Below, piece by piece: positions 41,949 to 50,090 of a stretch of DNA of 64,000 nucleotides. Source of the DNA: G963674955 sp963674955. Lineage in GTDB: Bacteria > Desulfobacterota > Desulfovibrionia > Desulfovibrionales > Desulfovibrionaceae. Under the pieces are notes generated by a model. It did no database searches. It was not told the origin of the DNA and was given only the letters and a program-made list of their open reading frames with translations. The first letter of the stretch is position 1, and each line of letters starts with the position of its first letter. Location of the stretch: positions 434,001 through 498,000 of the forward strand of contig CAXXKR010000001.1 of the NCBI GenBank assembly GCA_963674955.2. The letters run 5' to 3'. Made by a program: the position numbers and the translations under genes.

Positions 41949-43436
41949 TTGTTTGAGAGCCTTTCCGACCGCCTGAGTGGAGCCTTCAAGACCTTCAAGG
42001 GGCAGGGTCGCCTGACTGAAAAGAATATTCAGGACGGCCTGAGAGAGGTGCGTCTGGCACTGCTTGAGGCGGACGTAAACTTCAAGGTCGTCAAGGAGTT
42101 CACGGACGGGATCAGGGAAGAGGTTCTCGGCGAAAGCGTTCTCAAGTCCCTCACTCCGGGCCAGCAGGTGGTCAAGATCGTCCACGACAAGCTGGTGGAG
42201 CTTTTGGGCGGAGAGCAGGAGGGTCTCGATTTTTCGGTCCGCCCCCTGAAGCTCATGCTCGTGGGCCTGCAGGGCTCGGGCAAGACGACTTCGGCCGGCA
42301 AGCTTTGCCTCTACCTGCGCAAGAACAAGCTCAAGCCCTATCTTGTTCCGGCGGACGTCTACCGCCCGGCGGCCATCGACCAGTTGCAGAAGCTGGCCAA
42401 GCAGATCGACGTTCCGGTCTATCCCTCCACCACGGACATGGACCCGGTCAAAATCTGCAAAAAGGCCATCAAGGCCGCTGCGGACGAAGGCTGTGATGCA
42501 ATCATATATGATACCGCAGGCCGGTTGCACATAGACGAGGAACTGATGGACGAGCTTTCGGCCATCAAGGAGAAGTGCGCGCCGCAAGAAATTTTGTTCG
42601 TTGCCGACGCCATGACCGGCCAGGACGCCGTGAACGTGGCCGAGAGCTTCAACGAACGGCTGGACATCAGCGGCGTGGTCCTGACCAAGATGGACGGCGA
42701 CGCCAGGGGCGGCGCGGCCCTGTCCATCAAGTCCGTGACCGGCAAGCCGGTCAAGTTCGTGGGCATGGGCGAGAAGCTGTCCGACATGGAGCTTTTCCAT
42801 CCGGACCGGGTCGCTTCGCGCATACTGGGCATGGGCGACATCCTGACCCTGGCCGAAAAGGCCCAGGAGGCCTTTGACGAGGAAGAGGCGGAAAAGATGG
42901 CCGCCAAGTTCCAGAAGGCCCAGTTCGACCTTGAGGATTTCCGTTCACAGATGCGCAAGGTCAAGAAGCTCGGCTCCATGGAGGGCATCCTGAAGATGAT
43001 TCCCGGCATGGGCGGCGCCTTGAAGCAGCTGGGGGACGCCCAGATACCGGAAAAGGAGATGGCCAGGACCGAGGCCATCATCAGCTCCATGACCATGGAC
43101 GAGAGGCGCAATCCCAAGCTTTTGAACCCCAGCCGCAAGGAAAGGATCGCCAGGGGTTCCGGGGTCCAGGTCCAGGAAGTGAACAAGCTGCTCAAGAATT
43201 TCGAGCAGATGTCCAAGATGATGAAGAAGATGATGGGCGGCGGCAAAAAGGGCAAAATGCCCAAGCTGCCCGGAATGGGCGGTATGCCTGGAATGGGTGG
43301 AATGCCTGGAATGGAGGGCATGCCCGGCATGGACGGCATGGAGACTGCTCCAGGCCGGAAGACCCTGTCCAAGAAGACCCTGAAGGCCCGCAAGAAGAAG
43401 AAATTGAAAAAGAAACAGCGCAAGAAAAGCAAGTAA
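41949..43436 (+). CDS. ffh: signal recognition particle protein Ffh
   Basis: A 495-residue SRP GTPase that delivers inner-membrane proteins to FtsY. The N domain opens MFESLSDRLSGAF. The G domain has GLQGSGKTT (106-114), DTAGR and TKMDGDARGG. The methionine-rich M domain follows (MEGILKMIPGMGG, SRKERIARGSG). It starts with TTG at 41949 after GGAG. The C-terminus has an uncommon Gly-Met-Pro repeat and a long lysine-rich end. A terminator lies immediately after the stop, so ffh is separate from rpsP. Confidence 0.96.
   Translation: MFESLSDRLSGAFKTFKGQGRLTEKNIQDGLREVRLALLEADVNFKVVKEFTDGIREEVLGESVLKSLTPGQQVVKIVHDKLVELLGGEQEGLDFSVRPLKLMLVGLQGSGKTTSAGKLCLYLRKNKLKPYLVPADVYRPAAIDQLQKLAKQIDVPVYPSTTDMDPVKICKKAIKAAADEGCDAIIYDTAGRLHIDEELMDELSAIKEKCAPQEILFVADAMTGQDAVNVAESFNERLDISGVVLTKMDGDARGGAALSIKSVTGKPVKFVGMGEKLSDMELFHPDRVASRILGMGDILTLAEKAQEAFDEEEAEKMAAKFQKAQFDLEDFRSQMRKVKKLGSMEGILKMIPGMGGALKQLGDAQIPEKEMARTEAIISSMTMDERRNPKLLNPSRKERIARGSGVQVQEVNKLLKNFEQMSKMMKKMMGGGKKGKMPKLPGMGGMPGMGGMPGMEGMPGMDGMETAPGRKTLSKKTLKARKKKKLKKKQRKKSK
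43269..43341 (+). repeat. Gly-Met-rich repeat in the Ffh C-terminus
   Basis: Short in-frame repeats encode runs of GMGGMPGM-type units (GMGGMPGMGGMPGMEGMPGM). Extra methionines in the M domain may extend its signal-sequence or RNA-binding surface, or simply reflect slippage of a simple repeat. Confidence 0.7.
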
Positions 43437-43466
43437 AAAAAAGTAAGTGGATGCTTGCTTTTTTTT
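43425..43466 (+). terminator. rho-independent terminator of ffh
   Basis: AAAAGCAAG (43425-43433, at the stop codon) pairs with CTTGCTTTT (43454-43462), and the T-run continues to 43466. The 9-pair stem has a 20-base AT-rich loop. The stem overlaps the end of ffh. Confidence 0.65.
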
Positions 43467-43482
43467 CCGCATACATTATAAT
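43455..43482 (+). promoter_or_regulatory. candidate promoter of the rpsP operon
   Basis: TTGCTT (43455-43460), a 16-base spacer and a perfect TATAAT (43477-43482), 25 bases before rpsP. It overlaps the ffh terminator. Confidence 0.5.
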
Positions 43483-43506
43483 TCGTAACTAAGGGAGAAA
43501 TTAGAA

Positions 43507-43743
43507 ATGGCTATGAAGATTAGGTTGACCCGGATGGGTTCCAAGAAGCGTCCGTTTTATCGTATTGTGGCTCTCGACAGCGCCACCCGCCGCGATGGAC
43601 GTCCCCTGGAGTATCTCGGATACTACAACCCCATGGTTGAACCCGCTGAAATCATGATCGACAAGGAAAAGGTCGACAGGTGGCTTGAGCTCGGAGCCAA
43701 GCCCAGCAACACAGTTCGCTCCCTGCTGAAACAGGTCGGCTAA
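43507..43743 (+). CDS. rpsP: 30S ribosomal protein S16
   Basis: A 78-residue S16 protein with the full family opening (MKIRLTRMGSKKRPFYRIVALDS) and YNPMVEP in the middle. It is the first gene of the classic rpsP-khpA-rimM-trmD-rplS order. The start has GGGAGAAATTAGAA upstream. Ordinary and well conserved. Confidence 0.98.
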   Translation: MAMKIRLTRMGSKKRPFYRIVALDSATRRDGRPLEYLGYYNPMVEPAEIMIDKEKVDRWLELGAKPSNTVRSLLKQVG

Positions 43744-43827
43744 CGGCGGAACCGGCCCAGAAGCTTGTTTGAAAGTAATGATCTGGGTGATTCAAAGCTG
43801 TAATGCTACTCAGTGGAGGTGGAAGTC

Positions 43828-44061
43828 ATGCTGAAAGAGATGGTTGAGTTTATTGCCAGGGCGCTTGTGGACAATCCTGATGCTGTTGTTGTTTCCGAAA
43901 TTGAGGGCGAGCAGACATCCGTGATCGAACTCAAGGTTGCCAAGGAAGATCTCGGCAAGGTCATAGGAAAGCAGGGACGCACGGCCAGGGCAATGCGCAC
44001 TCTGCTTGGAGCGGCCTCCACCAAAGCCAGGAAACGTTCCGTTTTGGAAATTCTGGAGTAG
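43828..44061 (+). CDS. khpA: KhpA, KH-domain RNA-binding protein
   Basis: A 77-residue KH-domain protein that binds RNA and partners with KhpB in translation and cell-division control. The KH GXXG-type loop is in VIGKQGRTARAMRTLL. The ATG at 43828 is chosen because GGAGGTGGA precedes it; a GTG at 43813 would add five residues. Between rpsP and rimM, as in many bacteria. Confidence 0.93.
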   Translation: MLKEMVEFIARALVDNPDAVVVSEIEGEQTSVIELKVAKEDLGKVIGKQGRTARAMRTLLGAASTKARKRSVLEILE

Positions 44062-44075
44062 CTCAAGTCGGGGAC

Positions 44076-44624
44076 ATGGCTGCAAGGATCGAACAAAAGG
44101 GTCTTGTTGTCGTGGCCCGGGTGGGCAAGCCACACGGTATTCGCGGGGAGGTCGGCATCGTAAGCTATGCCGACTCTCCTCAATTGTTCGACGAAGTACC
44201 TTTCATCTATCTGCGTAAGCCGGGGACGAGAGACGAGCGCTTCAAGGTGCTCTCTTGTCGTATGCACAAGGACCGCTTCCTGTTGACCCTCCAGGGGGTG
44301 AACGACCGCAACCGGGCCGAAGATCTCAAGGGGCGGGACGTGGCGGTGCTTTCTTCGGACCTGCCCGAACCCGAGCCGGGGGAGTTCTATCTCCACCAGC
44401 TGGAAGGCATGACCGCGAGGCTTGAGGACGGCAGCGAGTTGGGCCTTGTGCAGGGCTTCATTCTTTCTTCGGGCCAGGACACCCTGGTCATCCGCACTCC
44501 GGATGATCGGGAAGTGCTTGTGCCCCTGGTGGACGATTTCATCGTGGACATCGACCTTGATTCGGACGTGCTGGTGCTCAGTCCGCCCGAAGGGCTTGTG
44601 GAACTTTACCTGGGCAAGGACTGA
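44076..44624 (+). CDS. rimM: ribosome maturation factor RimM
   Basis: A 182-residue 16S rRNA processing factor that binds S19 and helps mature the 30S head. N-terminal RimM domain (VARVGKPHGIRGEVGI) and C-terminal PRC-barrel (EFYLHQLEGMTARLEDG, VLVPLVDDFIVDID). It starts 14 bases after khpA. Next on the plus strand should be trmD, but an opposite-strand amidohydrolase gene begins six bases after the rimM stop. Confidence 0.95.
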   Translation: MAARIEQKGLVVVARVGKPHGIRGEVGIVSYADSPQLFDEVPFIYLRKPGTRDERFKVLSCRMHKDRFLLTLQGVNDRNRAEDLKGRDVAVLSSDLPEPEPGEFYLHQLEGMTARLEDGSELGLVQGFILSSGQDTLVIRTPDDREVLVPLVDDFIVDIDLDSDVLVLSPPEGLVELYLGKD

Positions 44625-44630
44625 GGGATA

Positions 44631-45908
44631 TCACTTCAAATCGTCAGGCAGCCAGTCGGCTGCCGGTTCGCGGGCCTGGCCGTAAACGGCGTTGCCCGCG
44701 TTTTTTTGCGTGCGCAGGAATCTCAGGAACCTTTTGACGTTCGGGGTTTTTTCATCCAGCCCCAAAAAGCGGCGGGCGTTTGCGTCGCTGGCCAGTTGGA
44801 AGTGTTTCGGAACAAGGCCGCCCCGGAATTTCTTCGTATAATCCTCCTCGCTTGCATCCATGAGTATCAAGGGATAGTCGGTGCCCCAGAGAATCTGATC
44901 CGCGTACTTGCCATCCTCGAAGAGCGCGTTCAGGTTGGCGAAGTAACGGTGGCCCGAATCGCCGAGAGCGGCGGCATGGTATGAAACGTCGGCAAAGACC
45001 CTGGACTCGAATCTCTCCATGAGGTTTTTGATCCTGGCGTGATAGATCAAATCGATGTTCGTGGATTTGCCTTGCTCCTGAACCTTGCCCTCCAGAGCGT
45101 CGTCTCCACCGAAATGGCCGAAGCAGATTTTGAGGTTTTGGTACTTTTCGAGATAGGTTTCCCAATAGGCGGGGTTGCAATAAAGGGAGGTGTCGTTGTT
45201 GAACTTGAAGCCGCCGTCGTTGGTGTGCATGAGCAGGGGAGTTTGGTTGGCGTCGCAGTAAGCCAGCACCCCGTCCCGGTCCAGCCTTTCCATTTCGTAG
45301 CCCAGGGACGGATAGAGCTTCACGCCCGCGAAGCCTTCGGTCTCCAGGGCGGTTTCCATCAGCTCCACGTAATGCAGCGGGTCCGCGCCGTTCGCGCTCC
45401 TGCGGTTGGGGTTGACCGCGTAGAATGGAAGCACCCGGCCCGGGTAGCGCAAAATCTGGCGCATGGTCTCCTGCTTCTGGAAGACAAAGAGCTTTTCCGC
45501 ATAGGGGTCCGGGTCATGGCGGTCCTTTTCGGGAAGAATGTTCTTTGTGTCCCAATGGGGAATGTCCTCGCCCCGGTAGACCGGGCAGATGTCCATCATC
45601 TGGGGGACGATGACCGTTTTTTCGGGTTTCTCAAAAATTTCCATCTGGTCCAGCAGCTGGTCCGTGACGGCATCCATGCTCTTGGAAAATATGGTGTCCA
45701 GAAAGCCCTTTGACTTTTCGCTCGGATTCTCCTCGAGATTGTTCTCGTGAATGCGCCGCAGAACGCCTTGCAGCCCGTCGGCCAGCAGGTCGCCCCATGG
45801 ACCCCTGAGCTTCACCGCATTGTTGAGGCGTCCGGCTATGATTTCACGGACCTGTTCGGTATATATGGATTGGATGTTGAAAATATGGCAATGGCAGTTG
45901 ACGAGCAT
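44631..45908 (-). CDS. amidohydrolase family protein (Amidohydro_2) inserted between rimM and trmD
   Basis: A 425-residue metal-dependent TIM-barrel hydrolase. The HxH motif is in NCHCHIFN. Later metal/active-site strands are GVKLYPSLG, LLMHTND, ICFGHFGG and LWGTDYPL. Related enzymes are decarboxylases and lactone hydrolases; the reaction here is unknown. The ATG at 45908 has GAGGACCGG upstream and puts the metal motif at the N-terminus. It faces rimM tail-to-tail with six bases between. It has its own promoter-like sequence at 45942, and base composition looks slightly more AT-rich than in the ribosomal genes. Probably a later insertion. Confidence 0.8.
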   Translation of the reverse strand: MLVNCHCHIFNIQSIYTEQVREIIAGRLNNAVKLRGPWGDLLADGLQGVLRRIHENNLEENPSEKSKGFLDTIFSKSMDAVTDQLLDQMEIFEKPEKTVIVPQMMDICPVYRGEDIPHWDTKNILPEKDRHDPDPYAEKLFVFQKQETMRQILRYPGRVLPFYAVNPNRRSANGADPLHYVELMETALETEGFAGVKLYPSLGYEMERLDRDGVLAYCDANQTPLLMHTNDGGFKFNNDTSLYCNPAYWETYLEKYQNLKICFGHFGGDDALEGKVQEQGKSTNIDLIYHARIKNLMERFESRVFADVSYHAAALGDSGHRYFANLNALFEDGKYADQILWGTDYPLILMDASEEDYTKKFRGGLVPKHFQLASDANARRFLGLDEKTPNVKRFLRFLRTQKNAGNAVYGQAREPAADWLPDDLK

Positions 45909-45941
45909 CCGGTCCTCCCCGGCTGAGTTTGGCAATGGGGC

Positions 45942-45970
45942 ATTATACCGCATGGGATATAAAATGTCAT
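45942..45970 (-). promoter_or_regulatory. promoter of the amidohydrolase gene
   Basis: On the minus strand ATGACA (45965-45970), 17 bases, then a perfect TATAAT (45942-45947), 34 bases before the ATG at 45908. The best-matching promoter in the window. Confidence 0.6.
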
Positions 45971-46005
45971 ATCGCTATTGCGTTGCCAGCCTGGAAAAGG
46001 GTTCA

Positions 46006-46034
46006 TTGACATGAGCCCCGGCCCCATTTAGGTT
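46006..46034 (+). promoter_or_regulatory. candidate promoter of trmD-rplS
   Basis: A perfect TTGACA (46006-46011), 17-base spacer and TAGGTT (46029-46034), 30 bases upstream of trmD. It would let trmD-rplS be transcribed despite the gene inserted upstream. Confidence 0.45.
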
Positions 46035-46064
46035 GGGTGCCCCCAAAGGGATGAGGAGTGTCTT

Positions 46065-47354
46065 TTGAATTTCAACATCGTGACCATTTTCCCCGAGTTC
46101 TTCGACTCGCCGCTTTCCGTGGGCCTTCTGGGCAAGGCCCTGGAGTCCGGCTTGGTCAAGGTGAATTGCGTGACACCGCGCACCTTCACCACGGACCGGC
46201 ACAAGACCGTGGACGACAAGCCCTACGGCGGCGGACCCGGTCTGGTCATGATGGTCAAGCCGCTCACTGAAACCCTGCGCAGTCTGGAAAAACCGGGGCG
46301 CATGATCATGCTCTCGCCCAAGGGGCGGCCCCTTGACCATGATCTGGCCGGAGAACTGGCCGGACAGGAGAATATCACCCTGATTTGCGGCCGCTACGAG
46401 GGCATCGACGAGAGGCTCATGGAGCTTTTCCCCATCGAGCAGGTCAGCCTGGGGGATTTCGTGATCAACGGCGGGGAGACCGGGGCGCTGTGCGTCATTG
46501 AGGCCGTGTCCAGGCTCCTGCCTGAGTTCATGCACAAGGAGGAGTCCCTGGAAGAGGAGAGTTTCTCAGCCGGACTGCTGGAATATCCGCAGTACACCCG
46601 CCCCGACGAGTTCGAGGGCCGGGCCGTGCCGGAAATACTGACCTCCGGCGACCACGGGCGCATCGCAGGCTGGCGGCATGAACAGTCCCTGCGCGCCACC
46701 CTTGAACGGCGGCCCGAACTGCTGCCCGGCGCGGGGTTGACATACAAGGACATGGATTTCCTGAAATCCCTGCGCAGGACAGGGCTGGGACGCAACCTTT
46801 ACATCATTCTGGTTCATTACCCGGTGCTGAATAAATTTGGGAAAAAGGTCGCCGTTTCTTTGACAAATCTCGACATTCACGATATGTCCCGCGTTTCCCG
46901 TTCGTATAATCTGGGCGGAATGATCGCGGTGACCCCGCTGGAGGACCAGACGGCATTGGCCGAGTCCCTCATAGGACACTGGGTCGAGGGTCCGGGACGG
47001 GAAGCCAATCCGGACAGGGCCGAAGCCCTGGCCAAGACGCGGGTCTCCGGCAGCCTGGAACAGGCCCTGGACGACATCGGGACCGCCACGGGGCAAAGGC
47101 CCAGGGTGGTGGCGACCAGCGCCGGGAGCGTTAAGGGCAAGGAAGAATGCCTGCCCTGGAACCGGGTCCGCGACTGGCTTGAAGACAATCCGGTGGCCCT
47201 GGTTTTCGGGACCGGGCACGGACTGGCCCCTGAGATTCTAAAGGATGCCGACGGGATTTTGCCGCCGGTCAGGTTCATGGGCGAATACAACCACTTGTCC
47301 GTGAGATCGGCCGTATCCATAACAGTGGACCGGCTGCTTTCGGACTGGTATTGA
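46065..47354 (+). CDS. trmD: TrmD tRNA (guanine37-N1)-methyltransferase fused to a second SPOUT-type methyltransferase domain
   Basis: A 429-residue protein. Residues about 1-235 are TrmD, which methylates G37 of tRNAs: FNIVTIFPEFFDSPL, the knot motifs LICGRYEGIDERL and GDFVINGGE, and the usual C-terminus. From about residue 240 a further domain (NLYIILVHYPVLNKFGKKV, SYNLGGMIAVTPL, ALVFGTGHGL) matches the SAM-dependent RNA-methyltransferase family PF09936. In Thermotoga that is a separate gene next to trmD. Free-standing TrmD is about 240-250 residues. It starts with TTG after GAGGAG. rplS follows. Confidence 0.9.
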   Translation: MNFNIVTIFPEFFDSPLSVGLLGKALESGLVKVNCVTPRTFTTDRHKTVDDKPYGGGPGLVMMVKPLTETLRSLEKPGRMIMLSPKGRPLDHDLAGELAGQENITLICGRYEGIDERLMELFPIEQVSLGDFVINGGETGALCVIEAVSRLLPEFMHKEESLEEESFSAGLLEYPQYTRPDEFEGRAVPEILTSGDHGRIAGWRHEQSLRATLERRPELLPGAGLTYKDMDFLKSLRRTGLGRNLYIILVHYPVLNKFGKKVAVSLTNLDIHDMSRVSRSYNLGGMIAVTPLEDQTALAESLIGHWVEGPGREANPDRAEALAKTRVSGSLEQALDDIGTATGQRPRVVATSAGSVKGKEECLPWNRVRDWLEDNPVALVFGTGHGLAPEILKDADGILPPVRFMGEYNHLSVRSAVSITVDRLLSDWY

Positions 47355-47382
47355 GAAGTAATATTTCCAAGGAGCGAAAAAA

Positions 47383-47733
47383 ATGGACGTCATCAAAAAA
47401 ATCGAACGCGAGCACCTGAGGCTTGATTTGCCCCAGTTCAAGGCCGGGGACACCGTCAAGGTCCACATGCGCATCATCGAAGGCGAGAAGGAGCGCATCC
47501 AGGTCTTCCAGGGCGCAGTGATCAGGGTCCGCAAGGGCACCACCAACGCCACCTTCACCGTGCGCAAGATATCCGACGGGTTCGGCGTGGAAAGGGTCTT
47601 CCCCATGCATTCGCCCTACATCGAGCGCGTCGAGGTCGTTTCCGAAGGCAAGGTGCGTCGCAGCCGCATTTACTACCTGAGACAGCTCAGGGGCAAGGCC
47701 GCCCGCATCAAGTCCAAGCAGATTTGGGAATAG
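47383..47733 (+). CDS. rplS: 50S ribosomal protein L19
   Basis: A 116-residue L19 protein at the subunit interface. Family motifs are FKAGDTVKVHMRI, RIQVFQGAVI, VRKISDGFGVERVFP and SRIYYLRQLRGKAARI. Directly after trmD, as in most bacteria. Confidence 0.98.
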   Translation: MDVIKKIEREHLRLDLPQFKAGDTVKVHMRIIEGEKERIQVFQGAVIRVRKGTTNATFTVRKISDGFGVERVFPMHSPYIERVEVVSEGKVRRSRIYYLRQLRGKAARIKSKQIWE

Positions 47734-47755
47734 CGGCAGAAATCTCCGGACGTCG

Positions 47756-47785
47756 GCAAGGCTCCCTGTTTTCGGGGAGCCTTGC
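47756..47785 (+). other. strong hairpin between rplS and rnhB
   Basis: GCAAGGCTCCC and GGGAGCCTTGC form a perfect 11-pair stem with an 8-base loop but no T-run. It may be a weak terminator, a processing site or a 3' stabiliser of the ribosomal mRNA. Confidence 0.6.
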
Positions 47786-47831
47786 GGCGTCCTGCTTTCA
47801 GTAAACACTCCCAACTTCGGGGGACGAGCTT

Positions 47832-48488
47832 GTGAGGGAACAGACAGCTTCTCTTTTGCCCGAACCCCATATTCCACCCCACAGGATAGCGGGCATCGAC
47901 GAAGCCGGGCGGGGCTGCCTGGCCGGACCCGTTGTGGCTTGCGCCCTGATCCTGCCGGAAGAGTACGATCTACCGGGACTCACCGACTCCAAGAAGCTCA
48001 GCGCGGCCAAGCGGCGCGTGCTGGCGGCGGCCATCAAGGAACAGGCCGTGTGCTGGTCCCTTGGCCTGTCCTGGGCTCCGGAAATCGACAGGGTGAACAT
48101 TCTGCAGGCCACCTTCCTGGCCATGTCCAGGGCTGCGGCCCGTCTTTCCTCTGGAGCGGATTTTCTGCTGGTGGACGGAGACAAGACCATTCCCGCCCAT
48201 CTGCTGGACCCGGATATGGACCAGCGGTCGGTAGTGGGCGGCGACCTCATTGTCCCGGCCATTTCCGCGGCCTCCATCCTGGCCAAGACCTGGCGCGATC
48301 ATCTGGTAAAAAAGCTGGACAAGAGATATCCTGGCTACGGCCTTGCCGGGCACAAGGGCTACGGCACGGCCGAACACCTAGAGGCGCTCAGGCGGATCGG
48401 GCCAAGCCCCATCCATCGCCTCACCTTTCGGGGGGTACTGCCCCGGAGCGGTAAAAAGGAGCGGCAATCATGCCTGCCGGGCATCTGA
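47832..48488 (+). CDS. rnhB: ribonuclease HII
   Basis: A 218-residue RNase HII that removes single ribonucleotides from DNA. The catalytic motif GIDEAGRG (D23, E24) and LLVDG, ILAKTWRD and HKGYGTAEHLEALRRIGPSPIHR are all present. It starts with GTG at 47832. The 3' end overlaps yraN by 19 bases. Confidence 0.95.
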   Translation: MREQTASLLPEPHIPPHRIAGIDEAGRGCLAGPVVACALILPEEYDLPGLTDSKKLSAAKRRVLAAAIKEQAVCWSLGLSWAPEIDRVNILQATFLAMSRAAARLSSGADFLLVDGDKTIPAHLLDPDMDQRSVVGGDLIVPAISAASILAKTWRDHLVKKLDKRYPGYGLAGHKGYGTAEHLEALRRIGPSPIHRLTFRGVLPRSGKKERQSCLPGI

Positions 48489-48874
48489 AACTGGGAAAGA
48501 TGGGCGAGGACATGGCCGTCAAGCACCTTTTGTCCAAGGGCTACAAGGTGGTTGACCGCAACTGGCGCGCCAAGCAACTGGAACTGGACATCGTCTGCAC
48601 CAAGGACGACGGAGTGGTCTTCGTGGAGGTCAAGACCAGGGGCAAGGGCTCCCTGGCCACGCCCGCTGATGGGCTGAGCCGCAGCAAGCGGGCCAGTCTG
48701 GTCATGGCCGCGACCAAGTACCTGTCCAAGATGGGCTGGTGGGAGAAGCCCTGCCGCTTTGATCTGATAGCGATCAAGGAAACCGAATCCGGGCTGAAGC
48801 TGAACCACGTGGAGGGGGCCTTCGACCATACCCAGGCCCTGGGACGCGGCTACGACCAGTGGCAGCCCTGGTGA
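48470..48874 (+). CDS. YraN family (UPF0102) endonuclease-like protein
   Basis: A 134-residue protein of the UPF0102/YraN family with a PD-(D/E)XK-like core. GKMGEDMAVKHLLSKGYKVVDRNWR leads into ELDIVCTKDDGVVFVEVKTR, containing the D..EVK residues. The role is not established; many bacteria keep it next to rnhB, as here. It overlaps rnhB by 19 bases. Confidence 0.9.
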   Translation: MPAGHLKLGKMGEDMAVKHLLSKGYKVVDRNWRAKQLELDIVCTKDDGVVFVEVKTRGKGSLATPADGLSRSKRASLVMAATKYLSKMGWWEKPCRFDLIAIKETESGLKLNHVEGAFDHTQALGRGYDQWQPW

Positions 48875-48902
48875 CAAGAGTACAAGATTGGAAGGATATT
48901 TG

Positions 48903-50090
48903 ATGAGTTTTACCAAAAAGGCCCTGAACCTGCTGCTGATCCTGGCAAGCGTCCTGGCGACCTACCTGATCGTGGAACTGTTCCTGTTCAAGCCGCTTCT
49001 GCCCTATGTTCCGGTCCATCTCTACAACCACATGGTGCGCGAAGGGCGCATCCTGGGCCAGAACTCCAAGAAAGGCCTGCTGCCGGAAAAGGGATACCTG
49101 TCCATAGCCGGAGACTCATACGCCCAGGGCAAGGGCGACTGGTTCATCGAGTCCGGGTACAACCGCTACGCCGGATTCCACAGCGCGCACATCCTCCACG
49201 ACAAGCTGGGCGTGGACGTGATCACCTTCGGGCGCAGCGCGTCGGGCAGCGTTGAAGGGCTGGTCATCGAGCCCATCCAGGACTACCGCTTCCTGAACCG
49301 CCTGGGCTTCGACTTCCCGGAGCCGGAGTGCATGCTGGCCTATTTCTATGAGGGAAACGACATCGAGGACAACCTGCGTTTTCTAAGCCGCCACTACGAC
49401 GACGAATATCCGGGCGGCGATTTCAACGACGACGCGGATTTCGAGAAATACCTGGATTACGTGGCCGCGACCTACGCTTCCGGTGTTCCTAGAAAGGCCG
49501 AGGAAAAGCCTTTTTTCGGCAATTTCCTGTTTCGCCTGTTCCGGGACAAGGTCCTGAACCCCATCACCTCCAGCGTGGAGGAGAGCGATCCCTTGCCCCG
49601 GCCGGGCAGGGTGAACAGGGCGCTGGTTGATGGTCAGGTCCTGGCCATCCCGGACAACATCCAGTCCCCGTCCGTCTACTTCAAGAGAGACCGGCTGGAG
49701 GCGGCCATAAAGGTCTTTGAGCGCTCCCTGCGCTACAGCGCCAAGTTTTTCAGGAACACGAAATTTTTCGTGGTCTATATCCCCTCGCCCCTGGCCTGCT
49801 ATGATCTGGCCTCGGACAAGGTCAGCACCTACTACGGCGAGGACGCGCTTTTCGATAGCCGCAAGGTGGCCGAGGTCGGGGATTTCATCCACTCCGAGGT
49901 GCGAAGGATCGCCGAGGAAAACGACATGCCCTTCATCGACGCCAGAGAATACGTGCGCGAGGCGGCCAGGGGCGGTCTGGTTCACGGCCCCAGGGACTGG
50001 AACCATTTCAACAAGCGGGGCTACGAGGCCCTGTCCGAGGCCATCATGGACACCCTCAAGGATTACCCGGCCTGCTGCGGGGAAAAGTGA
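48903..50090 (+). CDS. membrane-anchored SGNH hydrolase-like protein (paralog 1)
   Basis: A 395-residue protein with an N-terminal membrane helix (LNLLLILASVLATYLIVELFLF) and an SGNH-hydrolase-like body. The nucleophile block is AGDSYAQGKGDWF, the Asn block YFYEGNDI and the final block DWNHFNKRGYEAL (Asp and His). The ATG at 48903 follows GGAAGGA. It closely resembles the gene at 59454, sharing these blocks and spacing. Proteins of this fold include esterases and O-acetyltransferases; a role in modifying a surface polymer is possible. Overlaps rsmI by four bases. Confidence 0.65.
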   Translation: MSFTKKALNLLLILASVLATYLIVELFLFKPLLPYVPVHLYNHMVREGRILGQNSKKGLLPEKGYLSIAGDSYAQGKGDWFIESGYNRYAGFHSAHILHDKLGVDVITFGRSASGSVEGLVIEPIQDYRFLNRLGFDFPEPECMLAYFYEGNDIEDNLRFLSRHYDDEYPGGDFNDDADFEKYLDYVAATYASGVPRKAEEKPFFGNFLFRLFRDKVLNPITSSVEESDPLPRPGRVNRALVDGQVLAIPDNIQSPSVYFKRDRLEAAIKVFERSLRYSAKFFRNTKFFVVYIPSPLACYDLASDKVSTYYGEDALFDSRKVAEVGDFIHSEVRRIAEENDMPFIDAREYVREAARGGLVHGPRDWNHFNKRGYEALSEAIMDTLKDYPACCGEK

